DNA of 64,000 nucleotides from Altererythrobacter sp. CAU 1644 (GCF_029623755.1 NZ_CP121106.1:2980352-3044351); one strand, 5' to 3'; positions 37,492 to 46,672 are shown, counted from the stretch's first letter. Notes: generated by a model from the sequence alone, not told the origin. Translations and numbers: made by a program.

Positions 37492-38901
37492 ATGGCTGGA
37501 AAACGCAGGATCTTTGCCGGTGCGCAACTGCGCCAACTCCGCGAGACACGCGGCCTGAAGCAATCCGACTTGGCCGGACTCCTGGGCATCAGCGCGCCCT
37601 ACCTTTCTCAGTTGGAGAGCGACGATCGGCCGCTCAATCCAGCATTGCTCGAACGCTTGTCGCAACAATTTCCGCTCGACTGGCCCGACCTCGAAGCGGA
37701 CGACATGGGCCGGCTCGCCGCATCGCTGCGCGAGGCGCTGGCCGATCCCTTGTTCGATGGCGAGATCCCGGCGGACCAGTTGGCGCGCATGGCGGAACAG
37801 CAGCCCCTCCTCGCGCAGAGGTTCGTCGCGCTGCATGCCGCCTATCGCCGCAGCGGCCAGCGGCTGGAGATGTTCGACGAAGCGCTGACGGCCGACAATG
37901 TCGATGGCGCCCGCCTGCCGTGGGAAGAAGTCCGCGACTGGTTCCATCTCGCCAACAACTACGTCGACCCACTCGATCGGGCGGCGGAAAGCCTTTCGCG
38001 CCGGTTGCGCAGGGGCGCCCCCTCCCCCGACATTGCCGCGCTCGAAAGCCATTTGCGCAATGCCTTGTCGATCTCGCTGATCTATTCGAGCCAGTCGGGG
38101 CTGCGCACATTCGATCCGGAGATGGGCCACCTGACGGTCGATCCGGGTCAGCCGACCGAAAGCCAGCGCTTCCAGCTGGCCCACCAGCTTGCCTCGCTGG
38201 CGCTGCACGACGAGATCACTGCGGTGGTCGAATCTGCACGGCTGCGCAGCGCCGCGTCGCGTCAGCTACTCTTCGCCGGATTGTGCAATTACACGGCTGG
38301 GGCACTACTGATGCCCTATGAGGAATTTCGCCGCACCGCGCGCGAGCTGCGCCACGATATCGACCAACTGGCGCAGCAATTCGGCACGAGCTTCGAGCAG
38401 ACCTGCCACCGCCTGTCGACGCTCCAGCGCGACGGTGCGCGCGGTGTGCCGTTCTTCTTCTGCCGGGTCGACATGGCGGGCAATATCACCAAGCGCCACA
38501 GCGCGACCCGCCTCCAGTTCGCCCGGTTTGGCGGCGCCTGCCCGCTATGGATCGTGCACGAGGCGGTGGCGATCCCCGACCGCATCCTGGTGCAACTGGC
38601 CGAGACGCCGGATGGCTTGCGCTATGTCTCGATGGCGAAAGGGCTGGTCAAGCCGTCGGGAAGCTTCACCCGAGCGCCGCGCCGCTACGCCGTCGCGCTC
38701 GGCTGCGAGACCGAACACGCCGGAGAATTCATCTATGCCGATGGCCTTGACCTAGCCTCTGGCCGGAGCGCAACGCCGATCGGCGTTTCGTGTCGCATTT
38801 GCCCGCGGCCGGATTGCGACCAGCGCGCCTTTCCGCCAAGCGATCGCGCCATCGAAGTCGATCCCGACCGGCGCGGGGTCGTCCCCTACGGTTTCAGCTA
38901 G
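37492..38901 (+). CDS. pccR: ScfR-type short-chain acyl-CoA transcriptional regulator (PccR-like)
   Basis: The 469-aa protein has an N-terminal XRE helix-turn-helix (LRQLRETRGLKQSDLAGLLGISAPYLSQLESDDRPL, ~12-46). A long middle region has an IrrE/ImmA-like helix in which the zinc motif is lost (RFQLAHQLASLALHDEI), and a C-terminal Cys cluster CRICPRPDCDQRAFPP (Cys ~434, 437, 442). This is the ScfR layout; PccR of Rhodobacter activates pccB using a propionyl-CoA signal. It is divergent from pccB, with shared half-sites between. Ligand is inferred. Confidence 0.87.
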   Translation: MAGKRRIFAGAQLRQLRETRGLKQSDLAGLLGISAPYLSQLESDDRPLNPALLERLSQQFPLDWPDLEADDMGRLAASLREALADPLFDGEIPADQLARMAEQQPLLAQRFVALHAAYRRSGQRLEMFDEALTADNVDGARLPWEEVRDWFHLANNYVDPLDRAAESLSRRLRRGAPSPDIAALESHLRNALSISLIYSSQSGLRTFDPEMGHLTVDPGQPTESQRFQLAHQLASLALHDEITAVVESARLRSAASRQLLFAGLCNYTAGALLMPYEEFRRTARELRHDIDQLAQQFGTSFEQTCHRLSTLQRDGARGVPFFFCRVDMAGNITKRHSATRLQFARFGGACPLWIVHEAVAIPDRILVQLAETPDGLRYVSMAKGLVKPSGSFTRAPRRYAVALGCETEHAGEFIYADGLDLASGRSATPIGVSCRICPRPDCDQRAFPPSDRAIEVDPDRRGVVPYGFS

Positions 38902-38906
38902 TCCGC

Positions 38907-39629
38907 CTAGAAGCGCAGCATGATCCGGCGCGCCAAAGCCGGAGAGATCGAATATATGCGCCGCAACAGCTTGACCTGGCCTACATTTGCCTCCGGCCTG
39001 TCGCGCTCGATGGCATCGACGATCTGCCGCGCGCAATCCTGCGGCGCCATCATCTTGCCCTCCCGCCCGGCGGTCATGTTGGTCTCGACCAGCGGCGGCA
39101 GCGCCTCCATTACGTGAACCCCGGTCCCGGATAGCTGTTCGCGAAGTGACTGGGTGTAGCTGCGCAGTCCGGCCTTGGTCGCGCAATAGACCGGACTGCG
39201 CCCGTTGGGAGCGATGGCGAGCCCGCTGGTAACGTTGACGATGGCTGCCTCGGGTCTTGCCTTCAAGCGCGGCATCAATGCGGTGATGAGGCGGATTGGC
39301 GCGTGGAGATTGGCATAGATACACGCGTCAGTCGCATCGGGGTCGGGAGCACCGACGCGGAAATCATGATCGACCCCCTGCCCGGCGTTGTTGATGAGGA
39401 TGTCGATGTCGCGGGTACCGAGATCGGCGACCAACCCGTCGACATCATGGGCGTTACCCAACCGCGCCTCGATCGTTTCGAACCCTTCGTCGCGCATCGC
39501 GGCGAGCCGCTCCTTGTCGCGGCCGGTTACCGCGACCTTGGCGCCCTTCGCCTTCAACTGCCTCGCGATCTCCCGCCCGATCCCCGAACTGCCCCCGGTG
39601 AGGAGGACAGACTTGCCCGCGACGTCCAT
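38907..39629 (-). CDS. Short-chain dehydrogenase/reductase (DltE-like)
   Basis: The 240-aa SDR has VLLTGGSSGIGREIARQLKAKG, NNAGQG, VNVTSGLA (catalytic Ser) and YCATK (Tyr/Lys). The overall sequence resembles the DltE group of SDRs, whose substrate is unknown in Gram-negatives. ATG 39629 overlaps the stop of the preceding epimerase-like gene (TGATG). The frame open to 39956 is a shadow. Coupling suggests the two enzymes act in one pathway. Confidence 0.87.
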   Translation of the reverse strand: MDVAGKSVLLTGGSSGIGREIARQLKAKGAKVAVTGRDKERLAAMRDEGFETIEARLGNAHDVDGLVADLGTRDIDILINNAGQGVDHDFRVGAPDPDATDACIYANLHAPIRLITALMPRLKARPEAAIVNVTSGLAIAPNGRSPVYCATKAGLRSYTQSLREQLSGTGVHVMEALPPLVETNMTAGREGKMMAPQDCARQIVDAIERDRPEANVGQVKLLRRIYSISPALARRIMLRF

Positions 39630-40651
39630 CAGACTTTCACCACCCCGTGCTCGATCAGGCTTTTCGCGCACTCGACGATGGTTTCCTCCTCGTTGCGCGT
39701 CTTCCAGCCCAGTCGCTTCAACGCATGGCTCGCGTCGGCATGACGGGTCTTGCCAAGCTCGCTCTTCACCGAGCGAATGCCGGCATTGAACAGCGCCAGG
39801 AAGTGCACTATCCAGTCGGGCATCCTCCGCGTGGGTACCTTGCGGGTATGTTCTGACGGCAGGTTGGCGCGCAAGACCTCGCCGATTTCGAGAAACTTCA
39901 TGAATTTCCCGGCGGCGAGGAATCGCTCGCCCGCAAGGCCCGGCTCCTCGAGGCATCTCACGTGAATGTCGGCAATGTCCCGAATGTCGACCACCGCGAA
40001 ACCGAGGTCAGGTGCCATGGGTGCCGATCCGTCGAGCAATTGCTTGATGGCTTCGACCGAGGCCGAGAAATCAGCACTCTGCACCGGACCGAGCACCATG
40101 CTGGGATTGACCGAGACGAATTCCATATCCTCGCCTTCGGCCGCCACCCAATCACGCGCTGCGCGCTCGGCGATCGTTTTCGACTTCACATAAGGATAGA
40201 CATCGGGGTGCGAAATGTCGGTCCAGTCGCTTTCATCGACCGAATAGACTTTCTCGCTGCGACCATAGGCGATTGCCGCCATCGAACTGGTCTGGACGAA
40301 CCGCTTCACGCCGGCCTGTTTCGCAAAGCGCAAGGCCCGCAAGGTGCCCTCGCGCGCGGGCACGATCAGATCGTCTTCATGCTTGGGCGGTGCAGCCGGA
40401 ATGGGAGAGGCAACGTGGGCGACCGCGTCGCAACCGGCGGTAGCTTCAGCCCAACCGTCATCGCTCATCAGGTCGGCCTGGAAGACCTTGAGCCGATCGC
40501 CAGCTGCGGGCCAGCGCTCGCGTAGCTTGGGCTCACTCTTGCTCTTGTTCCGCACTGTCGTGTGAACGGCCTTTCCGGCCGCAAGCAATTGGTCGATGAC
40601 CTCGCCGCCGATATAGCCCGTGCCGCCAGTAACGAGTATTGTTCCCGCCAT
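39629..40651 (-). CDS. NAD-dependent epimerase / dihydroflavonol-reductase-like protein
   Basis: The 340-aa extended SDR has ILVTGGTGYIGGEVIDQLLAAG, AVAHVASPIP, TSSMAAIAYG (catalytic Ser), and YVKSKTIAERAA, where Tyr/Lys follows the YxxxK pattern. It is close to the 'aldehyde reductase/DFR-like' group that reduces carbonyls with NADPH. ATG 40651 has GGGAGAG upstream. It is divergent from the FAD oxidoreductase gene by 64 bp. Substrate unknown. Confidence 0.87.
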   Translation of the reverse strand: MAGTILVTGGTGYIGGEVIDQLLAAGKAVHTTVRNKSKSEPKLRERWPAAGDRLKVFQADLMSDDGWAEATAGCDAVAHVASPIPAAPPKHEDDLIVPAREGTLRALRFAKQAGVKRFVQTSSMAAIAYGRSEKVYSVDESDWTDISHPDVYPYVKSKTIAERAARDWVAAEGEDMEFVSVNPSMVLGPVQSADFSASVEAIKQLLDGSAPMAPDLGFAVVDIRDIADIHVRCLEEPGLAGERFLAAGKFMKFLEIGEVLRANLPSEHTRKVPTRRMPDWIVHFLALFNAGIRSVKSELGKTRHADASHALKRLGWKTRNEEETIVECAKSLIEHGVVKV

Positions 40652-40715
40652 CCGATCTCTCCCTTCCTCTGGCGAGAGCTTACGATGTTCGGTTGCAAGC
40701 GGCAACGGAGTTGGA

Positions 40716-41825
40716 ATGGACAGGGTCGATTTCCTCGTCATCGGGGCGGGTATTGCCGGGCTTTCGGCGGCCGCGCACTTGGCGCAGCACGGGTCCGTCG
40801 CGGTGTGCGAGTCCGAAAGCGCGCCCGGGTTCCATTCTTCCGGGCGCAGCGCAGCCTTCGCACATTTCGACATGGACAGCGCGCTCGTCCGCGCGCTCAC
40901 AGCGGCGAGCATGCCCTTTCTCGAAGAGCCTGCGGCGAAACGACACCCGGCCATGTTCATCGGCCTCGCCGGGCAGGAAAGGAAGCTCGATGAGGTCGAG
41001 CAATCCTATCGCGCTTGGGCACCGCACGTCCGGCGGATCACCGCCGAAAAAGCACGAGAAATTGTCCCGGCCCTCAATACCGGCAATGGTGCCCTCGTCG
41101 GCGCATTGCTCGACACCGAGGCGCGCAAGCTCGATGCGCATGCCATGCTCGAAGGGCATCGCCGCCTCTTGCGCGACCGTGGCGGCACGATGGCCGTCGA
41201 TGCAAAGGTCACAGGGCTTCGCCGTGAGGGCGATCGATGGACCATCGACACGCCATCGCAGAGCTATTCGGCGGGCGCAGTGATCAATGCTGCTGGCGCA
41301 TGGGCCGACAAGGTTGCCGCGCTGGGCGGAGTGGCACCGATCGGTATCCGTCCGCTACGCCGCACGGTCATAACCTTCGATGTTCCGGAGGGGTTGGACG
41401 TCTCCTCCTGGCCATTCACCAAGACAGTTGGCTCAGGATTCTATTTCGAGCCGGAGGGAAGAGGCCGCTTGCTGGCCTGCCCGATGGACGAAGGCGCAAG
41501 CGAGCCCTGCGACGCCCAACCCGAAGAGGAGGACGTCGCGCTTGCTGCATGGCGGGTCGAGGAAGCGACCACGCTGGAAATCCGACGGATCGCCAGCAAA
41601 TGGGCGGGCCTCAGAAGCTTTGCGCCCGACAGGCTGCCGGTCGCCGGTTTCGATCCCTCAGCCCCCGGATTCTTCTGGCTCGCTGGACAGGGCGGGTTCG
41701 GATTGCAGACATCGCCTGCGATGTCGCTGGCGGTGGAGGCGCTCGCCACCAGGGGCGATTGGCCGGACGAATTGTCAGCAGTAGCCGTCACCGCCGAGCA
41801 GCTATCGCCCGCACGCCTGCGCTAG
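40716..41825 (+). CDS. FAD-dependent amine/amino-acid oxidoreductase (DAO family, D-arginine dehydrogenase-like)
   Basis: The 369-aa flavoprotein has VDFLVIGAGIAGLSAAAHLAQHG, then ESESAPGFHSSGRSAAF, AVINAAGAWADKVA, and a C-terminal WAGLRSFAPDRLPVAGFDPSAPGFFWLAGQGGFGLQTSPAMS. The last segment is characteristic of DauA-like D-amino-acid dehydrogenases, which oxidise D-Arg and D-Lys broadly. The exact substrate is inferred. ATG 40716 follows GGAG. It converges with gor with a 4-bp stop overlap. Confidence 0.88.
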   Translation: MDRVDFLVIGAGIAGLSAAAHLAQHGSVAVCESESAPGFHSSGRSAAFAHFDMDSALVRALTAASMPFLEEPAAKRHPAMFIGLAGQERKLDEVEQSYRAWAPHVRRITAEKAREIVPALNTGNGALVGALLDTEARKLDAHAMLEGHRRLLRDRGGTMAVDAKVTGLRREGDRWTIDTPSQSYSAGAVINAAGAWADKVAALGGVAPIGIRPLRRTVITFDVPEGLDVSSWPFTKTVGSGFYFEPEGRGRLLACPMDEGASEPCDAQPEEEDVALAAWRVEEATTLEIRRIASKWAGLRSFAPDRLPVAGFDPSAPGFFWLAGQGGFGLQTSPAMSLAVEALATRGDWPDELSAVAVTAEQLSPARLR

Positions 41826-43171
41826 CGCAGCAGCACCAGCTCTTCCGCCATGGTCGGGTGGATCGCGGTGGTGGCATCGAAATCGGCCTTGGTCAGCCCA
41901 GCCTTCACCGCAATCGCTGCCGCCTGCATCATCTCGGGCGCTTCGGGCGCGATCATGTGGATGCCCACGATCCGGTCATCAGCCGCATCGCAAATGACCT
42001 TGAACAACGACCGCTCGTTGCGACCTGCCAGCACGTTCTTCATCGGGCGGAAGTCCGACTGATAAACCTTGATCGAGCCCAGCTGGTTGCGCGCCTCGCC
42101 CTCGGTCATGCCGACCGAGGCGATCGGCGGGTGGCTGAAGACCGCGCTCGGGATACAGGAATGATCGACCGCGCGCGGCTCGCCGTCGCCGAAGACCGTG
42201 TCGGCAAATGCCTGCCCTTCGCGGATGGCGACCGGGGTCAGCTGGACGCGGTCGGTCACATCGCCCACCGCATAGATGTAATCGACGTTGGTTTGCGAGA
42301 ACTCGTCGACCTTGATCTCGCCCTTCTCGCCCAGTTCGACGCCGACCGTGTCGAGCCCCAGGCCCCTGGTATTGGGCAGGCGGCCGGTCGCGAACATCAC
42401 CTGGTCGACGATTTCCTCGTCACAGCCGGTCAGCTTGACCTTGAAGCGCCCGTCGTCGGTCTTCTCGATGCTTTCGAACCTGGTGTTGAATTTGAATTCG
42501 ATACCTTTCATCAGGCTGATCTGCAGCAGGCGATCGCGCAGCGCTTCGTCATAGCCGCGCAGAAGCACGTCGGAGCGATTGACGATGCAGACCTGGCTGC
42601 CGAACTCGTTGAAGATTCCCGCGAATTCATTGGCGATGTAGCCGCCGCCGGCGATGATGATCTTCTCCGGCACCTTGTCGAGGTGGAAGGCTTCGTTCGA
42701 CGTGATCGCGTGCTCGGCCCCGGGGAAATCGAGCCGTGCAGGCTGAGCGCCCGTCGCCACGAGGATATATTTCGCGGTGACCTTCTTGCCGCTGGCGAGC
42801 GTGATCTCGTGGTCGCCGGCAATCTCGGCGCGCTCGTCGAAGATCGTCACCTCGTGGTTGCCGAGCGTCTGGGTGTAGAGACCTTCGAGCCGGTCGACAT
42901 CCTTCAGCACTGCGTCGCGCAGCTTGATCCAGTCGAAGCTCTTGCCTTCGATCGACCAGCCGAAATGCTCGGCATCCTCGAGGTCCTCGGCGAAATGCGC
43001 GCCGTAAACGAGCATCTTCTTGGGCACGCAGCCGCGAATGACGCAGGTGCCGCCGACCCGGTACTCTTCCGCCACCGCAACCCTCGCGCCATGCGCGGCA
43101 GCAACGCGACTGGCGCGCACTCCGCCGGATCCGGCGCCGATGGTGAAGAGGTCGTAGTCGTATTCGGCCAT
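41822..43171 (-). CDS. gor: Glutathione-disulfide reductase
   Basis: The 449-aa disulfide reductase has FAD site FTIGAGSGGVRASRVAA, redox pair GGTCVIRGCVPKK (Cys ~42/47), NAD(P) site IIIAGGGYIANEFAGIF, and the C-terminal HPTMAEELV catalytic His. Arg residues after the GxGxxG motif (NRSDVLLRGYD) suggest NADPH. It regenerates reduced glutathione. ATG 43171 has AGGAGA; the frame to 43234 is rejected. A strong hairpin lies just upstream. Confidence 0.94.
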   Translation of the reverse strand: MAEYDYDLFTIGAGSGGVRASRVAAAHGARVAVAEEYRVGGTCVIRGCVPKKMLVYGAHFAEDLEDAEHFGWSIEGKSFDWIKLRDAVLKDVDRLEGLYTQTLGNHEVTIFDERAEIAGDHEITLASGKKVTAKYILVATGAQPARLDFPGAEHAITSNEAFHLDKVPEKIIIAGGGYIANEFAGIFNEFGSQVCIVNRSDVLLRGYDEALRDRLLQISLMKGIEFKFNTRFESIEKTDDGRFKVKLTGCDEEIVDQVMFATGRLPNTRGLGLDTVGVELGEKGEIKVDEFSQTNVDYIYAVGDVTDRVQLTPVAIREGQAFADTVFGDGEPRAVDHSCIPSAVFSHPPIASVGMTEGEARNQLGSIKVYQSDFRPMKNVLAGRNERSLFKVICDAADDRIVGIHMIAPEAPEMMQAAAIAVKAGLTKADFDATTAIHPTMAEELVLLR

Positions 43172-43202
43172 GCGATGAGTCTCCTGCTGAGGACGCGCGA
43201 TA

Positions 43203-43233
43203 TGGCGGTTGGCGAACCGATTGCCAACCGCCA
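43203..43233. repeat. 11-bp perfect inverted repeat between the helicase and gor
   Basis: TGGCGGTTGGC and GCCAACCGCCA flank a 9-nt loop, 40 bp past the helicase stop and 31 bp before gor ATG. It could end helicase transcription or attenuate gor. No T tract follows on the minus strand, so a simple intrinsic terminator is doubtful. Confidence 0.6.
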
Positions 43234-43273
43234 CGCGCCTCAGGCAGGAGTTTCGCGGCCAGGCCGCGCTTGG

Positions 43274-44677
43274 TTACGCGCCGCCGGAGCGCCGCTGGCC
43301 GCCGTGACCGCCGCGACGGTTACGGTTACCGCCGGGACGACCCTGTCCCGCGTGCGCGGGCTTGCCCTTGCGCGAAGGATGCTTCTGCTTGGGCCGTGCT
43401 GAACGCTGCTGTTGACCGTCTTCACGCTGACCGCCGCGCGCGCTGCCCCGCGGCTTAGGTTCGACGCGCTTCTGGCGCTGACCTGGTGCCGCGCGCTTCG
43501 TCGGGCCCACACCTTCGACCACGGCACGGAAATTGTCCGGCAGCGGCAGGCGCTCGAACTCGGCGTCGGTGTTGCGCTGGATATCCTTGAGATAAGCGCG
43601 TTCGTCCTCGGCACAGAAGGCGATGGCAACGCCATCCTTGCCCGCGCGCGCCGTCCGCCCGATGCGGTGGACATACTGCTCGGGCACATTGGGCAGCTCG
43701 TAATTGATGACGTGGCTGACGCCCGGGATGTCGATCCCGCGGGCGGCAACATCGGTCGCGACCAGCACCGGAGTACGGGCGCTCTTGAATTCGGCCAGCG
43801 CACGCTCGCGCTGCGGCTGGCTCTTGTTGCCATGGATCGCATTGGCGGGAATGCCGGCCTGCGACAGCTTCTTCACGACGCGATCGGCGCCGTGCTTGGT
43901 CCGGGTGAACACCAGCACGCGCTCGAACTTACCGGGCACTTCGTGGCGTTCGCGCAGGATCATTTCGAGCAGCGATTGTTTCTCGTCCTGCTGCACCATG
44001 AACAGGTACTGGTCGATCCGCTCCGCCGTGGTGGCAGCGGGAGTGACCGAGACCTGCACCGGATTGCGGCAATAGGCACCGACCAGTTCCTTGATCTGCT
44101 TGGGCATGGTGGCGCTGAAGAACAGCGTCTGCCGCTCTGCCGGGGCCAGCTGGTGGATGCGCCGCAGCGCGTGGATGAAGCCGAGGTCGAGCATCTGGTC
44201 GGCCTCGTCGAGAACGAGGATTTCCAGACCATTGAGATTGAACGCCTTCTGGTCGATCAGGTCGAGCAGGCGGCCGGGCGTCGCGACGAGGATGTCGGTG
44301 CCGCGATGCAGCTTGTTACGATCCTTGTTGACCGAAGTACCACCGACGATGCTGTGAACCTTGAGGCCAGCCAGCGCGCCGTAATCCTTGGCGCTCTGGG
44401 CGATCTGCCCGGCCAGTTCGCGCGTCGGCGCGAGCACCAGCATGCGGCAGCTCTTGAAGGGGATCTGGTTGTCCGCCTCGCGCAGCCGGTCGATCGACGG
44501 CAGCATGAAAGCCGCTGTCTTGCCGGTACCGGTTTGCGCGATACCCAAGAGGTCGCGCCCTTTGAGCACGGCGGGGATCGCCTGATGCTGGATCGGGGTC
44601 GGCGTGTTGTAGCCCTTGAGGTCAAGGGCCTGAAGCACGGGCTGTGACAGCCCGAGATGTTCGAATGTAGTCGTCAT
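43274..44677 (-). CDS. rhlE: DEAD-box RNA helicase, RhlE-like
   Basis: The 467-aa protein has the Q motif (PTPIQHQAIPAVL), motif I AQTGTGKT, motif Ia PTRELAGQI, motif II DEAD (VLDEADQML), motif III SAT, and motif VI HRIGRTARAG. A basic, Gly/Arg-rich tail (~residues 400-467) is typical of RhlE, and serves RNA binding. It remodels structured RNA in ribosome assembly or decay. Start ATG 44677 lacks a ribosome-binding site; the frame to 44746 is rejected. Confidence 0.93.
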   Translation of the reverse strand: MTTTFEHLGLSQPVLQALDLKGYNTPTPIQHQAIPAVLKGRDLLGIAQTGTGKTAAFMLPSIDRLREADNQIPFKSCRMLVLAPTRELAGQIAQSAKDYGALAGLKVHSIVGGTSVNKDRNKLHRGTDILVATPGRLLDLIDQKAFNLNGLEILVLDEADQMLDLGFIHALRRIHQLAPAERQTLFFSATMPKQIKELVGAYCRNPVQVSVTPAATTAERIDQYLFMVQQDEKQSLLEMILRERHEVPGKFERVLVFTRTKHGADRVVKKLSQAGIPANAIHGNKSQPQRERALAEFKSARTPVLVATDVAARGIDIPGVSHVINYELPNVPEQYVHRIGRTARAGKDGVAIAFCAEDERAYLKDIQRNTDAEFERLPLPDNFRAVVEGVGPTKRAAPGQRQKRVEPKPRGSARGGQREDGQQQRSARPKQKHPSRKGKPAHAGQGRPGGNRNRRGGHGGQRRSGGA

Positions 44678-44696
44678 TTTTGAGTTTCTAGCTCGC

Positions 44697-44702
44697 ATTA
44701 TA
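44697..44702 (-). promoter_or_regulatory. Perfect -10 box of the RhlE-like gene
   Basis: TATAAT reads on the minus strand, about 20 bp before the helicase ATG. Transcription starting ~7 bp on would leave a leader of about 12 nt with no Shine-Dalgarno sequence. No good -35 box is visible at the expected spacing. A second inverted repeat (CGCGGGT / ACCCGCG, 44754-44776) lies further upstream. Confidence 0.4.
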
Positions 44703-44896
44703 TGCGGCGCGCGACTTGCCTCGTGGCGGATTCCGGGCGGAATCATCGCGCGGCGCGGGTGTCAAAACGACCCGCGTGAAAAGGGAAGTCCTTGGAAAAT
44801 CAACCGAAACGCGGCCGGGGCGGTGTTTTCGTTATCCGCCTGTTCACGCTGCCGTGCGCTTCGATGGGGGGCATGTGGATGCTGCAGTGCAAAAAG

Positions 44897-45730
44897 TCAA
44901 TGTTCTCGTTGTGCGAGCCAGACCGCTTTATTCTTGAAATCCGTGACAATTTGGAAGTTTCGCAGGATCGACACCCCGACATTTGCCTCGGCATCATTGT
45001 TCGCCGAGATGTGCGCACGGACATTTTCGAACGTCTTGCCAGCGACGACGAGTTCACGAACGAAGACAACCGGGCGTCCGACCGACCCGCCCAAGCCGCC
45101 CCCAGGTTCGATTCCAACCGGATCGAGTCGCAGGCGTTGGGCAAGCTCGGGAGAAATCAACATTCCCGTGCCGTTGCCTAGGTCGAAATCAGCTTGGACC
45201 TCTACGCCATCGACCTCGACCGTGATCGTTTCGATACCGTTGGCCGAATTGAGGGGAAGTCGAACGCCTTGGATCTCAAGGTCATGGCCGACGTATTCAA
45301 TCGCCGACTTCTCGATGTTGAGCAGAAGCCTTCCGGCGTCGAAGACCTCCTGGCCCAGAATCATCGCAAGTTTGCGACCGATCAGTCGTTTACCTATGTC
45401 GCCCAAATCGATGATCGCGGCCACTGGCACCGTCACCTCGCGCCCGATGGTGCGCAAGGTCAGGTTTTCGATAAGTTCGGCCTCGACGGTGGAGGCGCCC
45501 GTCCCGCGCGCCTCCGCAGACTTGCCTGGCTGAAGCGCGAGTTGCCTTGCCACCTCAGGATCCAAGATCGTCACTTCCGCACCGCTGTCGAGCAATGCCT
45601 CGTAGACGACACCATTGACCTCCACGGGAATGAAAAGCCGGTCGCCGCGGACGATGAGTTCATCGGCCTTGGCAGGCATTGCTGGCGCAAGAAAACCCAA
45701 TGCGCATAACAGGATAGGGATTCGGTTCAT
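44897..45730 (-). CDS. Exported double retropepsin-fold aspartic protease-like protein
   Basis: The 277-aa protein has a signal peptide (IPILLCALGFLAPAMPAKA) and two retropepsin-like repeats. The first keeps the catalytic triad ALLDSGAEVTIL (Asp48-Ser49-Gly50). The second reads DFDLGNGTGMLI (Asp183-Leu-Gly), so the Ser/Thr is replaced. Each repeat ends with the ILG(Q/R) or hydrophobic-Gly flap-type strand (ILGQEVFD; VGVSILRNF). It looks like a covalent pseudo-dimer of a periplasmic aspartic protease; activity is not certain. Confidence 0.75.
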   Translation of the reverse strand: MNRIPILLCALGFLAPAMPAKADELIVRGDRLFIPVEVNGVVYEALLDSGAEVTILDPEVARQLALQPGKSAEARGTGASTVEAELIENLTLRTIGREVTVPVAAIIDLGDIGKRLIGRKLAMILGQEVFDAGRLLLNIEKSAIEYVGHDLEIQGVRLPLNSANGIETITVEVDGVEVQADFDLGNGTGMLISPELAQRLRLDPVGIEPGGGLGGSVGRPVVFVRELVVAGKTFENVRAHISANNDAEANVGVSILRNFQIVTDFKNKAVWLAQREH

Positions 45731-45885
45731 GCGCTCCCTCTATCCGTGACTTATGCGCGCAATACACCTTTTCGACGAACTGCAATAATGAACGGACCGC
45801 TCGTCGCTTTCGGTTCTTACATCACGCATGACGGGCGGAAGTTCACTGCTGTCGCTAGTGTCCGTTAATGCGAGCGGCGCTCACT

Positions 45886-46590
45886 TCAGTTCGATGCCCG
45901 CCATTCATGATTGCGAGCAGGCTCTTCGACGGCAAGCCGACGTGCTGTCGCTGCTGTCTGCAGGACAAACAGAGTTAGCAGGATGGCCCCTACCGCCCCG
46001 GTAAAGATATCGAAGCCGGATATCGGACCGAACCAGCCATCGCCGCGATGGCCAAAGTTCAACATCGCCATGGTCAGACCGATCAGCATGAACCGCAATT
46101 CGGTCGGCCCGGCATTCAGGTAGGATAGCTTCAACTCGCCAAGAACCCGTACCGACAGGAAGGCGTGGATCGACAGCAAGAGGTACCCGGCAAGCGCCAC
46201 AAGCGCGACTTCCAGAGCGACATAGGGGCTCAATCCGATCCCGACGACCAGCAGCGTGGTCGCCAGCCCGTCGCAACTGTGATCAAGGAAATAGCCATAT
46301 CGAGGCCGCTCGATCCTGCGAAACCTGGCCAGGCTTCCGTCGGTACTGTCACCGAACCAATGGATGGCGTAGCCTGCGATCGCAAGCCAGAGCCATTCTT
46401 CGGCATAGTTGCTCAGGACATAGCCGGCGAAGATCGCGACCGCCCCGATCATACCAACAAAGGTAAGCTGATCGGGCGTGACCCAAGACGGCATCCTTGC
46501 ACAGATCCAGTTGAGCAGCCGTCGTTCGCCCCTCGCTAGCAGGTTCTGCTGGATGCGATCGATCGGCTGCAATTGAGCATCGCCAGTCAT
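45886..46590 (-). CDS. CDP-alcohol phosphatidyltransferase-family membrane protein
   Basis: The 234-aa protein has ~6 membrane helices and the family motif DSTDGSLARFRRIERPRYGYFLDHSCD, which supplies the metal-binding Asp residues. The spacing between AR and G is nine residues here rather than the usual eight, and DHSCD resembles the DHGCD of choline/ethanolamine phosphotransferases. It likely joins a CDP-alcohol to a lipid or polyol; the product is unknown. ATG 46590; the frame to 46893 crosses pgi and is rejected. Confidence 0.82.
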   Translation of the reverse strand: MTGDAQLQPIDRIQQNLLARGERRLLNWICARMPSWVTPDQLTFVGMIGAVAIFAGYVLSNYAEEWLWLAIAGYAIHWFGDSTDGSLARFRRIERPRYGYFLDHSCDGLATTLLVVGIGLSPYVALEVALVALAGYLLLSIHAFLSVRVLGELKLSYLNAGPTELRFMLIGLTMAMLNFGHRGDGWFGPISGFDIFTGAVGAILLTLFVLQTAATARRLAVEEPARNHEWRASN

Positions 46591-46672
46591 TGATGTGGGT
46601 GAGCCTTGAAGGTTGCAGCGAACCGTGACGATTACACGAGTCGATGCCGCCGAGATAGCGATATTGCGAGAG

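Noticed and set aside
41237..43402. 721-aa plus-strand open frame over the DAO-family gene and gor
   Set aside because: It crosses two well-supported genes in wrong frames.
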